A stretch of 64,000 nucleotides of DNA from Holothuria scabra (Eukaryota > Echinodermata > Holothuroidea > Aspidochirotida > Holothuriidae). The position numbers were made by a program, and so were the translations under genes. Each line of letters opens with the position of its first letter. Position 1 is the stretch's first letter. Below the pieces are notes generated by a model, which saw only the letters and a program-made list of their open reading frames with translations, ran no database searches and was not told the DNA's origin. Shown piece by piece: positions 22,310-33,920 of this stretch. The stretch lies in contig CM074195.1 in the NCBI GenBank assembly GCA_037179385.1, positions 10,245,787 to 10,309,786 on the forward strand, given 5' to 3'.

Positions 22310-24975
22310 CATAGGCGGCGGAAGCGGGGGGCCAGGGGGGCCTGCCCCCCATAATTTTTTTATGAGATTTTTTTTGGGGCATGGCCCCCCAATAACTGAA
22401 TGTCGAAAATAAATTTTTCAAAAGTAATTAAACAAATTTAAGTTGCTTTTATTACATTTTGGCTATCCTGCTCAAATATTATTTTTCCGGGTGCAAAAGT
22501 TGCAGAGCAAGTGCAGAGCTTCCGGAGGCTTCTCCCCCTGGACCCCCACATTAACGATAACCTGTAGGAGATTTATTTTCGCCCTTCAAACAGCTGCAGG
22601 ATATGCTGCACTTGTGCCCCACTCTGAAATTCGGAATAAACTCAGGTAGACTGTGATAAGCTTCATGTCTTCGGAATCTCTTGACTTTTTACTCGTCGGG
22701 TTTCACGATGGATAATTTTCTAACAGATTTGGAGTGGCTAAAATTGGCTACCTTGGTGTGGATTAAAGTGTGCTCCTAGCATCTGGCATGTTTCTACCTC
22801 TTGTAGTGACTTTTTTCAATTCCTGGTGATGCACAAAATCGTTCCAAAATCATACTTGGTGTGGTGGGTAGAATAATTTGGGTCTGTTAGCTCAAAAATC
22901 TATGACCGTTACTTCAGAGATAATCACAACACAATGCCCGAAATTGTCGAATATCCAATTTCTTTCAAGCATTTGCCCGAAAATGGGAAAGTATCATGGT
23001 AAGGGTAACATAGTTACAAAATGTTAAGAGATACAAAAGCGACACGTTTGGGAAGCCTGTGGCTTAAAAGAAACAATTATTCTTGAGACTGTTTTTAAAT
23101 CTTGTGTAACACAATACCCGAAATGGCCGATTATTTAAATAGCTTCAAATCTTTGCCGAAAAACAGAAGACGCTATATTTAAGGTACAATTTTCATGAAA
23201 AATTAAAATGATCTGCGACAAATTAGGGTAGAATGTGAGAAAAAGGTTTTTATCATCCCAACTTCACACTGTTAACTTGCAAAAAAATTGCTCGAAATTG
23301 TCAAATATTCGGGCAAAGGTTAAAAAAATGCTGGGGTGTTTTCAATTGCCAAATTAATTCAACAATGGACAGGAGGGTATTCAGCTGCCCAAAAGTTTGC
23401 CATCAATCCTTCTCTAGAGCCAAATATGGTCAATGGTTATGAGAATCGGGTAATTTGTTTTTCGATACCTTAATGATGCAGGGTGAGAATGTCTTCCCGT
23501 AAGTCTGCTTGAAAATTCATTTCAACACACCTTGTAACGTGACAATTCGGTCAATAAGTGTTACTAATGGAAGAAATATCATCTACTTCATTTCATCCAA
23601 TGGTAGTGGTACATTTTATTTGATTCTTCTGATCAAAATAGCGACTGCTAAGATCCCCATAGGCTTAATTTTTCAAAAGTAAAATCATACATAGTCGGAA
23701 GTTCGGGTACACACAATTTTTTCAATATATATTGAACTTAGCCAAGAGTCTCAAGAGAGTAAAATTCCGGTTTTAGTTTTCCCCTTAAATATGCGGGATC
23801 ATTTCATCGATTGGTGGTGATACACTTTATCTGGTAATTTTCTGATCAAATAGCGTCTGCTTAGATGCCCCTATAAGCTGGGAAATGTCATTTTCGACTG
23901 TCTCGGGGGTCTAATGTTTCAAAATTTTCTGTTCGCTTCGCGCCAACCAGTGGTGAAGCTCCGCGCAGATGTCTTCCTAGCAGCATTTTAGTTTCAAGTG
24001 AACATTTTTTTCGCAAACAGAACCTCGAATAAGCGACTTCTAAGGCCCCCTATAAGCATAGGAAATGACATTTTTGACTGTCTGAAGTCGTCAAATTTTT
24101 CAAAATTTCTTGTACACTTCGCCCCAACTTATGGTGGTGCTTCACTTAGACTGCTTCATAGCAGAATTTAAGTTTCAAGTAAATATTTTTTACAAAAGGA
24201 AACTCAAAATAGCGACTGCTTAGATCCCCATATAAGCCCGAGAAATGCCATTTTCAACTGTCTGAGGGGTCGGATATTTAAAAATGTTTTGTACGCTTCG
24301 CGCCAACCAATGGTGGCACTCCGCTCAGTCTTTATGGCAAATTTTAGTTTGGAACAAACGTACGTTTACCACCAATTGAAACTTAAAGAACGACTGCTTG
24401 GATCCCCTTTACAAGCCTGGGAAATGTCATTTTTGACTGTCTGAGAGGTACGAATTTTCAAATTTTCTGGACGCTCCGAGCCAACCAGAGGTGGCGCTCC
24501 GCTTTGACTGTCTTACGGGCAGAATTACATTTTTCGGGCAAACATCTTCTGCCCCAAAACTGATATGCTCCCCTACGCCTCTGGAAATACCTTACTCAGG
24601 CGTGCACTGGAACAGCTGCTTGCAACATTCAGCAGGATTCCGGATTTGCGATCCTAGGATACATAGTCCAGTGGAGTAATGAACTGAGCTAATCTGTATC
24701 TCTAATGCGTGTTTTAATCTTACAAAAATCACAAATTTTTCTCACCAGAATAAGAGACAAATAAACTTGGCAAATGCCATTTCCAGCCATCTGGGAGGTT
24801 TTAAAATCCAAAATTTTCTTTGCACGCTCCGCGCCAACTGATGGTGGCGCTATGCTTAGATAGTAAACTCCAGCCACTCCTACGCAAAACCGGACGCCTT
24901 ACGGCGTCACCAGTATGTCGGCTGCCAAAAACTTGTGCCCCCCCCCCCCCCAATAAAAAACTTCCGCCGCCTATG
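22310..24975. mobile_element. 2.7-kb element with CATAGGCGGCGGAAG termini
   Basis: Exact 15-bp inverted termini at 22310-22324 and 24961-24975, each followed inward by G or C runs. Flanking octamers TGTACCAG and TTTACTAA agree at 5 of 8, compatible with an old hAT insertion. No transposase seen. The interior carries a 180-bp tandem repeat. Confidence 0.65.
23590..24510 (+). repeat. 180-bp tandem repeat
   Basis: The landmark GGAAATG(T/A)CATTTT recurs at 23881, 24061, 24241 and 24420, a period of 179-180 bp. Each unit ends with a CGCGCCAACC(A)ATGGTGG(C)GCTCCGC-like block and a GTTTCAAGT-like segment. Partial units extend to about 23590, and a displaced fifth unit lies at 24775-24865. Confidence 0.85.
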
Positions 24976-25204
24976 TTTACTAATTGTACGGTATGACCTT
25001 TGAAGTGCAAAGGCCGGCCAGCCTTGGCTAAGGCGACGAACGTACTTTTTACTGTCGTAATTTATTTATTTCTTTTTCATTCACTTTTTTTTTTGGGGGG
25101 GGGGAGGGGTGGTGCATTACCAGGGGGATGACCCCCTTGTGACATCCCCTGTCTACGCCAGTGTGCATCAGACGTTCACATAAGGTAAGAGTTCAACTGC
25201 TTCC
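24976..25204. other. No gene recognised; poly-T/poly-G tract
   Basis: Contains a T10/G10 run near 25087 that resembles the G-rich subterminal runs of the neighbouring elements. Confidence 0.4.
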
Positions 25205-25795
25205 GTCTTTCCAGAGTGGAGAAAAGGTGTCAAGGTTTAAGCAAAAATTTAATTTTCATATGTGAAAACTACATAGTGTTGTGGAAGTTCCATTCAAATC
25301 TGACATGTAGTTCTCGAGATATCAGTAAATGAAGTCAGTAGATTTGTGTTACAAAGTGTGTTGAGGGCAGCAGAGCTTATATCACTTCCTCACATTGACA
25401 AGGAAGGCTTTGTTTCCCTTTGTTGTATTAGACAGTTGTGTTGACCTTTGAATTAACTGGAATAGGACCTCCCTGTGGGTGATGCAAAGTTTGTAAAGTG
25501 CACATGCCACTTAGGCAATCACATTTTGATAATGTGGGTTTTTTGAGGAGAAAATCAACTCTAAAGTTTAAAGAAAAACAAAACACTGTGCACTAATGTG
25601 GGGATATGATGTCATATGTGCTTGCTTCAAGTTCACTTTTAGTGTTGAAAATGTGAAAACTTTACGTGCTCATATCTTGAGAACTACACATCAGATTCCA
25701 ATGCAAATTTCACCAAAATGCTTAGAATAAGTACCCCTCTGACATACCAAATCCTGTAATGACCTTAAACCCTTCTTTTAACACTTAAGCGTTCA
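25205..25795 (-). repeat. Fold-back repeat FB1, copy 3
   Basis: Opposite orientation to copies 1 and 2. Its ends are inverted repeats of each other: 25288-25333 (GTAGTTCTCGAGATATCAGT) aligns with the complement of 25662-25706 (GTAGTTCTCAAGATATGAGC), about 75 percent identical by eye. Confidence 0.75.
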
Positions 25796-26125
25796 AAATA
25801 TGCTGAACGCCAGGATATGTTTTGTATCTATTGCATTTTCATGTTCAAAAGTGATTGTCTGAGTTTGCAGTTTAATTTAGACATGTACAGCACGCATTAT
25901 TTTTCCCAGGATGTTTTCATAAAACCAGGATCCTCAGGAATTTGCAAAATATGTTTGAAATCAATGTTAGGGTGATAGGGTACTGCTGATCCCAGGGTGA
26001 TGTTGAAAGTGGAGAATAATGTCCAGAAAGTAGTGCCTTATTTTTAAGAATTTCATATCACCCGAAATATCGTGCATATACGGAAGCCTTTAATTTCCTT
26101 TCTTTCCCCGAATTGCCAACAGACC

Positions 26126-26182
26126 AGGTGGCTGTTACATGTGGCTATGGCCAATTTGCTGACGGCCGGCATGCCTTAATAA
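26126..26182 (+). other. Possible orphan exon
   Basis: Flanked by CCCCGAATTGCCAACAG and GTAAGT. GC-richer than its surroundings, but no frame resembles a known protein. A second candidate segment begins after TTTTTGCAG at 26651 and stays open in one frame to about 26822. Confidence 0.2.
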
Positions 26183-26287
26183 ACGTAAGTGGGTCCGATG
26201 AAGAGCTGAAAATCGAAATAGCCGACAACAGATTGGCTGCGCGCTCCCGTTCTCATTTTGGAAAATCATTCTCCGTCTTCCCTTCCA

Positions 26288-26540
<253 letters not shown>

Positions 26541-26805
26541 ATTTCTTTTCCTTTTTGTTCTTTTCTTTTCATTTCTTTTCCTTTTTGTTCTTTTCTTTTC
26601 TATTCCCTTCTGTTCTTTTCCTTTCTTTTCTTTTCTTTCTCCTTTTTGCAGGCAGACCGACTGCACCAAAATATTGAGAGGGTCACACCAACCCCATTCC
26701 CTCACTCAAAAAGAGATGAAAAAATGTGTTCAATTTCATTGTTTTGGTCAGGTGCTATCGTGGTTGTTTGTTCCTCTGTTTGTTCATTGAAAGCGGATCA
26801 CTGCA

Positions 26806-27168
26806 TTGTTCTACGGAAATCGTGATCATTTTGCATTACATGCGAAGCTAGTCTGCATAGCTGGTCGAAACTTCTTCTCAAAGGTGCATACACACGACAA
26901 CAGGTTTCCAAACGTACAGGCAGTAAACAGCTTTACCAAGGTTTGCCACGTAGACCATTACACGTATTATACTGCCAAAGTCGTTAACCAGTGTATTTGC
27001 AGTGTAGGCTGTGTCTTATTCACTAGCCTAAGTCTTACTTCAGTTGAATCAGTTCAAGTTCAAATTGACGACGTTCTTGCAGAAAAGGATGTGGATTATC
27101 AAAACACTTTCCAATTTACAATGAAACTTGAAATCATCGATTTTTACAATGAACCACCAATCAGGTAA
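26806..27168 (+). other. Unrecognised 120-codon ORF
   Basis: Open from 26806 to 27168. The last 35 codons (around DDVLAEKDVDYQNTFQFTMK) look protein-like and an AATCAG/GTAATA donor-like site lies at 27165. No family recognised and no conserved motif, so it may be a chance ORF or a decayed transposon. Confidence 0.25.
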
Positions 27169-27288
27169 TACAGAACACTGGTTGCCGTGACTTGATTAAC
27201 GTTAGGCCTTAACTACAGTTACACTAACAGTAGCACTGTTAGTGTTACCCTAGCCAAGGCTACTGGCTAGACTTGGTAACGTTAAAAT

Positions 27289-28601
27289 TAGTGTTTGCAC
27301 GGGTACTAAAAATTAGGACCCGGGTACCCGATCGCCATACCCGTCGGGTACCCGGGTTACCCGGTGTCATATACCGTGACTTTGTAAGGCATACTCCATA
27401 AGACATGCATGGTAACATTAACAACTGTATTGGATAGGTATAGCGATCACAGTTCCCAAGTTCAAAAACATTTGATTTGTTAGAAGGTTTAATCGTCTCG
27501 TTTTGTTTTAGATCAAAATGACAAGAAAAAAAAACGTAACAGAAAACAGTCAAATAAGAAAATTATACTTCCCAAGGCCTATATCAATTTGATATTGAAT
27601 TTTGGGACGCTTTCCTACTCGAAAAGCCAGCATAGTATAGTAAGAGCTCGAATCTTAATTCTCCTTTTAAACCACTGATTTCAAAATATCAACTAATCAG
27701 AGCCCTGTATTATGGTATTCTCTTGCACGTCAAAAATTACTGATTGTAAACAAACGACGTCATGTTTGTGAACTTCCCTCATACTACTTTGCAATGTGCG
27801 TTGGAATTATCGCTAATGGGGTATGTACATTCTTACGTAGCTAGCCTCGTGTCGACATCCAGGCACGGTAACATAACTTTCACACATAAACTTCGTAGTC
27901 TGCCCGAGCGCCATTTTGGGGCAAAATAACGTAATATATACTGACTTATTTTAAAAAAAAAAAAATTGTGAATGTTTACGGTGTTATTACATTGACGTCG
28001 TTTTACTTTGCAGATAGCGGCAAAGTTTTGATTTGCGTAAAACTGACACCTGGCTTTAACCATTAAGAAATATTCCAGGATTATACTCGAGGTGGCATAC
28101 CGTATTGATAATAAGATCGTATATATGCAAGGCTCAGTTTACCTAGCATGCTGAACGTTACGGACACTGTCTTTGCGAGCTGGGCGGGGGCCGGTGATAC
28201 AGTATGTCTTGCTCTGTCTGCGTGAAGCAGTACGATGTGATTTTGAATCGGCCGTCAGATAGCTTGCTTGCGAGTAAGTTTACAAGCAATATACATGTGA
28301 TGTGTGAGAAGTAACCCACTACGTGACGATAGCGCGATCGGGCCGCACGCTGATAAAAATTTCAACTTCAGAAACGAAGTACAGACAACTATCAAACTTA
28401 CACATAATTTCTAGGGGCTCTCTTCATTCTCAGTCTCGGAGAATGTTTACCAAATTGGCAAAATATTTTAGTCCATTACCGTGGGCAATGTCGTAAATGG
28501 GATGATCCTTTTGCATGCATTTTTTTTAAGATTCGGGTAGTAGATTTGGAACCGGGTAATACGAAGGCGGGCGGGTACCCGGGTTACCCGTGCAAACACT
28601 A
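27289..28601. mobile_element. hAT element C, non-autonomous
   Basis: Perfect 17-bp terminal inverted repeats TAGTGTTTGCACGGGTA. Perfect 8-bp target duplications GTTAAAAT at 27281-27288 and 28602-28609. A 19-bp unit CGGGTACCCGGGTTACCCG occurs in the same orientation near both ends (27345 and 28572). No transposase in its 1,313 bp. Confidence 0.93.
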
Positions 28602-28609
28602 GTTAAAAT

Positions 28610-29227
28610 TAAATACTGTAACTTGTAAGTTCAATATAATTTAGTGCTGCCTCATAAAACTAGCGTGTTGGATTACTCGCCCGAGTCAACTGGTGTCTGG
28701 CCCGACGACGTTCGATTAGCTTATGACATCAGTATTCGCGCTTATTCGCGCCAGGCCCTAGTGAGCGACCCTTCGAGTCGGTTACTTAGGTCAGTAGGCC
28801 TAGGCTATCCCATCTTGCTTTGAAAAACATGGCAGCTAAACAAACAACATGCATTTGTGAACAATTTCTGAGCATGTAAATACAGTGGGGTAAACACGAA
28901 ACTTCTGACTTGTGAAAAGTGGTTGATGTCGGGATTAGTGAAGTCACTCAAGCGTTATTTCTCGAGAATTTTCCAAATGAGCATTGTTTTGAGTCTACGT
29001 TCATCGTACAAGCGAACGGCATGTAATACCTACGTACCAGATTTCACTCTGCCACGCAGCTACGGGCTCTGTCATTGGCTATTGTGAACCAACTTCTCCA
29101 ATAATTACCGTAAAACGTTCGTTTATTTTACCCAACTGCGCATGACCATCGTAGCCCTCGCTCGAGGCTCGAGTAAGTCAAGGGAAGCAAATCGAACACG
29201 CTGATAATAACATAACATAACAGGTTA
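28610..29227. other. No gene recognised
   Basis: Relatively CpG-rich for the window, but no ORF or repeat family recognised. Confidence 0.45.
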
Positions 29228-29745
29228 AAGGGCAAAGGAGGGCTGTAAAGGCCCCATAAGATGCCCTGTACCCAAAACCCCCCCAAAAAAACAAAAGCAA
29301 ACCACCAACACCTAACGAGCCCAGAAAGATTAGATTCTACCACAGTCATGGAAAAACTTGTCAATATTTACCTTAAAATGGTGCACTGATGTGGAGTTAT
29401 CAACCTACTCAGGCAGGCTATTCCACTCACTAACAACCCTGTGAGAGAAACTGAACTTCCTTACCTTCCTAATGTCAATTCTAGCAAAAGACTTTCCAAG
29501 CTTTTTACAATGGCCTCTAACCCGAGGATTACTTTGGACCTTTAAATAACTGCAAGCCAACAAAGGATTCCCCTCAGGTAGAAACTTGTATACCTGGAGC
29601 ATGTCTCCCCTAATTCTTCTCACCTCCAAAGTGGTAAGCCCAAGCAGCTAAAGCCTTTGGGGATAAGGTAGATTTCTAACCTCAGGTATGAGTCGGGTAG
29701 CTCTCTTCTGAACTTGCTCTAAAAGTAATTTGTCCTTTTTGGTTT
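29228..29745 (-). mobile_element. LINE 3' fragment (CR1/jockey-like)
   Basis: The minus strand reads KDKLLLEQVQKRATRLIPEV, then LGLTTLEVRRIRGDMLQVYK, then VVSEWNSLPE, the typical C-terminal part of the ORF2 protein of CR1/jockey-like retrotransposons, after the reverse transcriptase. Frames shift around 29630-29650. It ends where the 145-bp minisatellite element begins. Confidence 0.85.
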
Positions 29746-29801
29746 CGATGAAAGAGAAACCTATGCATTCACGATGGCGTGTGTGTGTATGTATGTGTGT
29801 A

Positions 29802-29835
<34 letters not shown>

Positions 29836-30650
29836 GATGTATGTGTGTGTGTGTGTTTGTGACACTTTGCTTGTTAACACGATATCTCAAGAAGGGAAGG
29901 TCTGAATGTTTTCAAACTTGGTACATGGATGCCCCATAGTGAGAGGAAGAACCCTATTGTTTTTGGTGGGGGTCAAAGGTCATATGGGGTCACCAGGGGT
30001 CAAACTCTGAAAACCTTGTTAACATGATATCTTGAGGTAGAAATCTTGGATGAATGTCATACTTGGTATGTAGGTGCGTTATTGTCAGAGGAAGAACCCT
30101 ATTGTTTTTGGTGGGGTCAAAGGTCATTTTGGGGTCAATAGGGGTCAGACCCCGAAAACCTCGTTAACACGATATCTTGAGATTGGAAACTTGGATGAAT
30201 GCCATACTTGGTACATAGATGCTCCACAGTGGGAGGAAGAACCCTATTGTTTTTGTTGGGGGTCAAAGGTCGTATGGGGTCACCAGGGGTCGGACCTCGA
30301 AAACCTTGTAAACCCGATATCTTGAGGTAGAAAGCTTGGATGAATGTCATACTTAGTATCTAGATGCATTATTATCAAGAGAATAAACCCTCTGTTTTTG
30401 GTGGGGGTCAAAGGTCATGTGGGGTCGCCAGGGGTCAAAATACGAAAACATCGTTATCACTATTTCTTGAGATAGAAAACTTAGATGAATGTCATACTTG
30501 GTATGCGTAGATGCAATATTGTCAAGGGACGAACCATATAACTTTTGGTGGGGGTCAAAGTACATTTGGGGTCACCAGTGGTCAAATCCGAAAACCTAAT
30601 TATTACGACATCTTGAGATAGGAAACTTGGAATGAATGTCATTTTTAGGT
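29739..30650 (+). repeat. 145-bp minisatellite array 1 with hairpin head
   Basis: Starts with the hairpin GGTTTC-GATGAAAGA-GAAACC (29743-29763), then a GT microsatellite (29780-29865). About six units follow (TTAACACGATATCT-like landmarks at 29874, 30019, 30164, 30309, 30454 and 30600). Each unit has a GGTGGGGGTCAAAGGTCA-like core. ORFs across it are repeat artefacts. Confidence 0.93.
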
Positions 30651-32449
30651 AACAGTGTTGTCCACTAGCTGTTTTTGACCACAGGTGCACAACCAGGATA
30701 AAATCTGAAGAGTTCCCCCACCCCCTCCCTGGCACAAAAACAAAAACATTGGCCGCCCGGCCCAAAATTCTCTTGCACTAAGCCTAAAGCTAAAATTAGC
30801 AGTTTGAACACATGTGGATGGCATAAGATTTGAGCAGATGCATGCTGAAATATAGCTTGCTTGGCGGACGTGTTTGGCAACTGCTTCGATATTTTGCACT
30901 ACGTAATAACGAAGGAGATGTGCACATTCGACACCTGCCAAGAAGACAAGGTGAACTTCAACAGGAAATTTTTGTGGAAATTGTGATTGTTCCATACACC
31001 AATGATCGATCACATACTTTAAGCGCAATCACAGCAACTACTCGCGGCACATTCACTGCTTTCTCAGTGTGTACAGCTTAGCTAAAGGATCTCGCAAATT
31101 TCGACAATGGAATCTCGGAAAAAAGTTCGCCATTGTAAAAGGGGAAAAAGGTAAATAAATTAACGATATTCTACAGTGCCAATTCTTGGCTTTTGGAAAA
31201 ATTGAAAACACCAAGTGTCTACCTCCCTTAACTGAGAAATTTAAGCCCAAAATGTATGGTTGGATTTAGCAAGTGAGCTAACGTTAGTACTTTCTGCATA
31301 CGTTTGTGCTAGTCAGCAGTAGCCTACATTCCTTTCACCAAGCAGGATCGAGCACTGAAAAGGGTCAATAAAAATCCATGTGGCCAAGAACATCCAAAAT
31401 ATTGTCAAGGCGTGTGTAATAGTCCCTCCTACAACAATGTGCAATACTTTTGTGAGCTTAAGGCTTAAAGTTTTCTCTACGATATAATTTTCTTCAGCAT
31501 GTCTTGGCACTTTTGCCATTGCCTAAGGTATAGCACATAGGCCTAGGCTAGCCTATGTACATTGTGAACCTATTCCTATACATATGATGTTTATCTGCAA
31601 TATCCTAACTAGTAACTGGGAAAGCTGTGCAGTGGTGAATGCTTTCTTTTTTATTTTTGGTTTCGATGATAAGAGAAACCAGTGGGATCATAATGGCGTT
31701 CGTGTGTATGTATGTATGCGTGGGTGTGTGTGTGTTTGTTACACGTTGCTTGCTAACACAATATCTCAAGATAGAAATGTCTGACAGTTTTTAAACTTAG
31801 TACATAGATGCACCATATTGAGAGGAAGAACCCTTCTGTTTTTGGGTGGAGGTGAAAGGTCATCTCGTGTCACTAGGGGTCAAAGTCTGAAAACATTGTT
31901 AACGCTATATCTCAAGGTAGGAAACTTGGATAGATTTCATAATTGGTATGTGGATGCGTTATGGTCAGAAGATGGTTGCTTTTGTTTTGGCATAGGTCAA
32001 AGGTCATCTGGGGTCAGTGGGGGTCCAAGTCTGGAAATCTGGTTAACACGATATCTCAAGATAGGAAGCTTGGATAGATTTCATATTTGGGTATACGGAT
32101 GCGTTATAGTCAGGAGATGGTCCCTGTTGTTTTTGGTGGAGGTCAAAGGTCATCTGGGGTCACAGAGGGTCAAAGTCTGAAAATCTTGTTAACACCATAT
32201 CTCAATCTAAGAAACTTGGATAAACTTCATATTTGGTATATGTGGATGGATGCCGTATGGTCAGAGGATGGTTTCATCTTGTTTTGGCAGAGGTCAAAGG
32301 TCATCTGGGGTCACCAGGGGTCAAAGTCTGAAAATCTTGTTAACATGATATCCCAAGATAGGAAGCTTGGATAGATTTCATATTTGGGTATGTAGATGCA
32401 TTATAGTCAGGAGATGGTCCCCATTGTTTTTGGCAGAGGTCAAAGGTCA
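29970..32449 (+). promoter_or_regulatory. Array of DR1 nuclear-receptor-like sites
   Basis: GGGTCAAAGGTCA at 29970, 30114 and 30405 (one-base variant at 30260). AGGTCAAAGGTCA at 31994, 32140, 32291 and 32437. These match the direct-repeat-1 site bound by HNF4, RXR, PPAR and COUP-type receptors. Sequence match is direct; binding is not shown and the sites may be incidental to the repeat. Confidence 0.4.
30651..31649. other. No gene recognised between the two minisatellite arrays
   Basis: Several 65-127 codon ORFs on both strands overlap one another. None resembles a known family and none has convincing splice context. Confidence 0.45.
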
Positions 32450-32580
32450 TCTGGGGTCAGCTGGGGGATCAAAGTCTGAAACCTTTTTAAATGTGATCTT
32501 TCAAGATAGCTGTCTGTCTCTCTCTGTCTGCATGTTTGTCTGTCTATGTATGTCTTTAATGGAGGTCAAAAGTCATCTGG
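31650..32580 (+). repeat. 145-bp minisatellite array 2 with hairpin head
   Basis: Same layout as array 1: hairpin GGTTTC-GATGATAAGA-GAAACC, GT/GTAT microsatellite, then six units with landmarks at about 31753, 31899, 32043, 32189, 32340 and 32487. The core reads AGGTCAAAGGTCATCTGGGG in most units. Confidence 0.93.
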
Positions 32581-32689
32581 AATAACAAAATTATTTTTTG
32601 AACATGCTAGTGTAACACTTGACTGTGAAGATAATGGTGCATGATGGCATTATTTGAAATGGAAAATTTATATATCATCGAAACCTCAA

Positions 32690-33535
32690 TGCATTTTTGC
32701 ATTCTGGTTAAAGAAGGGACTCCAGGCCTGTGCAGCATAGTCAAGACTAGGTCTAAGCAGCTGCTTATACAAGTTAAGCACAATTTCTTTACTAAAACTC
32801 TTAAAAATTCCTCCTGATCAACCCAAGCACCCTATTTGCCCTCACAGCAGTAGCTGCACACTGCCTAGATGGCTTTAAATCTCCTGTAATAACTACACCA
32901 AGGTCTTTCTCAGAAGTCACTTTGTTCAAATTAGTACCATTCATAGTATAATCATGGTTGGGATTCTTAGAACCAAAGTGGAGGACTTTGCATTTATTGG
33001 CATTAAAAGACATTTGCCAAGTCTGAGACCATGAAAATAACCTATCCAGATCATTCTGAAGCAATAAGGAATCATCCTTTTCCCCAACCTTCCTATAGAG
33101 CTTCCTATATATTACGGGCCTCCCAGTTAAATTACTATGATTATAGCTCAAGAGCCGATCTTTCAACAAAAATTTTCCAGACTCTTAAATGGCAAAAGGC
33201 TTTTCCAGCTTTTTACAATGCCCACAAACCCGAGAATTATTTTGAACAAAAAAGACAAAAAAAAAAAGACAAAAGGAGATTCCTTGTAAACCCAGAGCAT
33301 GTCCCCCTAATCCTTCCCAGCTACAATGTGGTAAGCCCAAGATGTTTAAGCCTACCATGATAAGGTAAATTTCTCACCTCAGGTTTAAGGCCAGTGCCTC
33401 TCCTCTGAACTTGCTCTAAAAGAAACTTTTGTCCTTTTAATAGAGTGGCTCTCCCCTGAACTTGCTCTAAAAGAAACTTGTCCTTTTCATTGAAGGGGCT
33501 CCAAGCCTGAAGGGTGAAAGCCAAAAATGGTCACC
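32690..33535 (-). mobile_element. LINE reverse-transcriptase fragment (CR1/jockey-like)
   Basis: The minus strand encodes DSLLLQNDLDRLFSWSQTWQ, then MSFNANKCKVLHFGSKNPNH, then SEKDLGVVITGDLKPSRQCA, then RANRVLGLIRRNF: the palm/thumb end of a LINE reverse transcriptase. It continues out of frame towards 32700 as an EIVLNLYKQLL-like segment. A rearranged downstream piece with a duplicated FLLEQVQ block lies at 33321-33524. Broken by frameshifts and not functional. Confidence 0.88.
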
Positions 33536-33920
33536 CATAAACCTCAAATGTAAAGTTGTTTCTTTGGGATTACATTCATTTAAATTTATTGAGGTAGAAA
33601 TTAAGGTTAATGAATCCAGAAAAATTTTTCCGAAAATTTGCGTTTTCACTGATACAGAGGGCGCTAACTTCAAAAAAGTAGCCAACTAAGCGCGAGGGAC
33701 GGAATTTGGTTGAAATGCCCTAGATGTGATGTAAAATAAGTTGGATGCATTAAGTTTCTTCTATTTGGATGTTCATGTTACCATGTTTCATTGCATGAAA
33801 AATTTTGCAAAAATGCTTTTGTAAAAGTAGAGAAAAATGGTAAGAAACGGGTCAAAATTCCGTCCCTCGCGTTTTTTCATACAAAAGTTTAATTTTTTTA
33901 GGGTAAACTTGGGATAAAAT

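Noticed and set aside
29648..29939. His/Thr-rich or Cys/Val-rich ORFs
   Set aside because: Translation of a GT microsatellite at the head of the minisatellite array.
30645..31081. Overlapping 83-127 codon ORFs on both strands as genes
   Set aside because: They overlap on opposite strands without any recognisable domain; likely chance.
31818..32374. ORFs of 95-120 codons with a repeating FGGGQRSSGVT pattern
   Set aside because: The repeat pattern comes from 145-bp tandem units; no codon-level conservation beyond that.
29874..32560. CRISPR-like array
   Set aside because: Whole units repeat with a 145-bp period and no unique spacers, in a eukaryotic genome.
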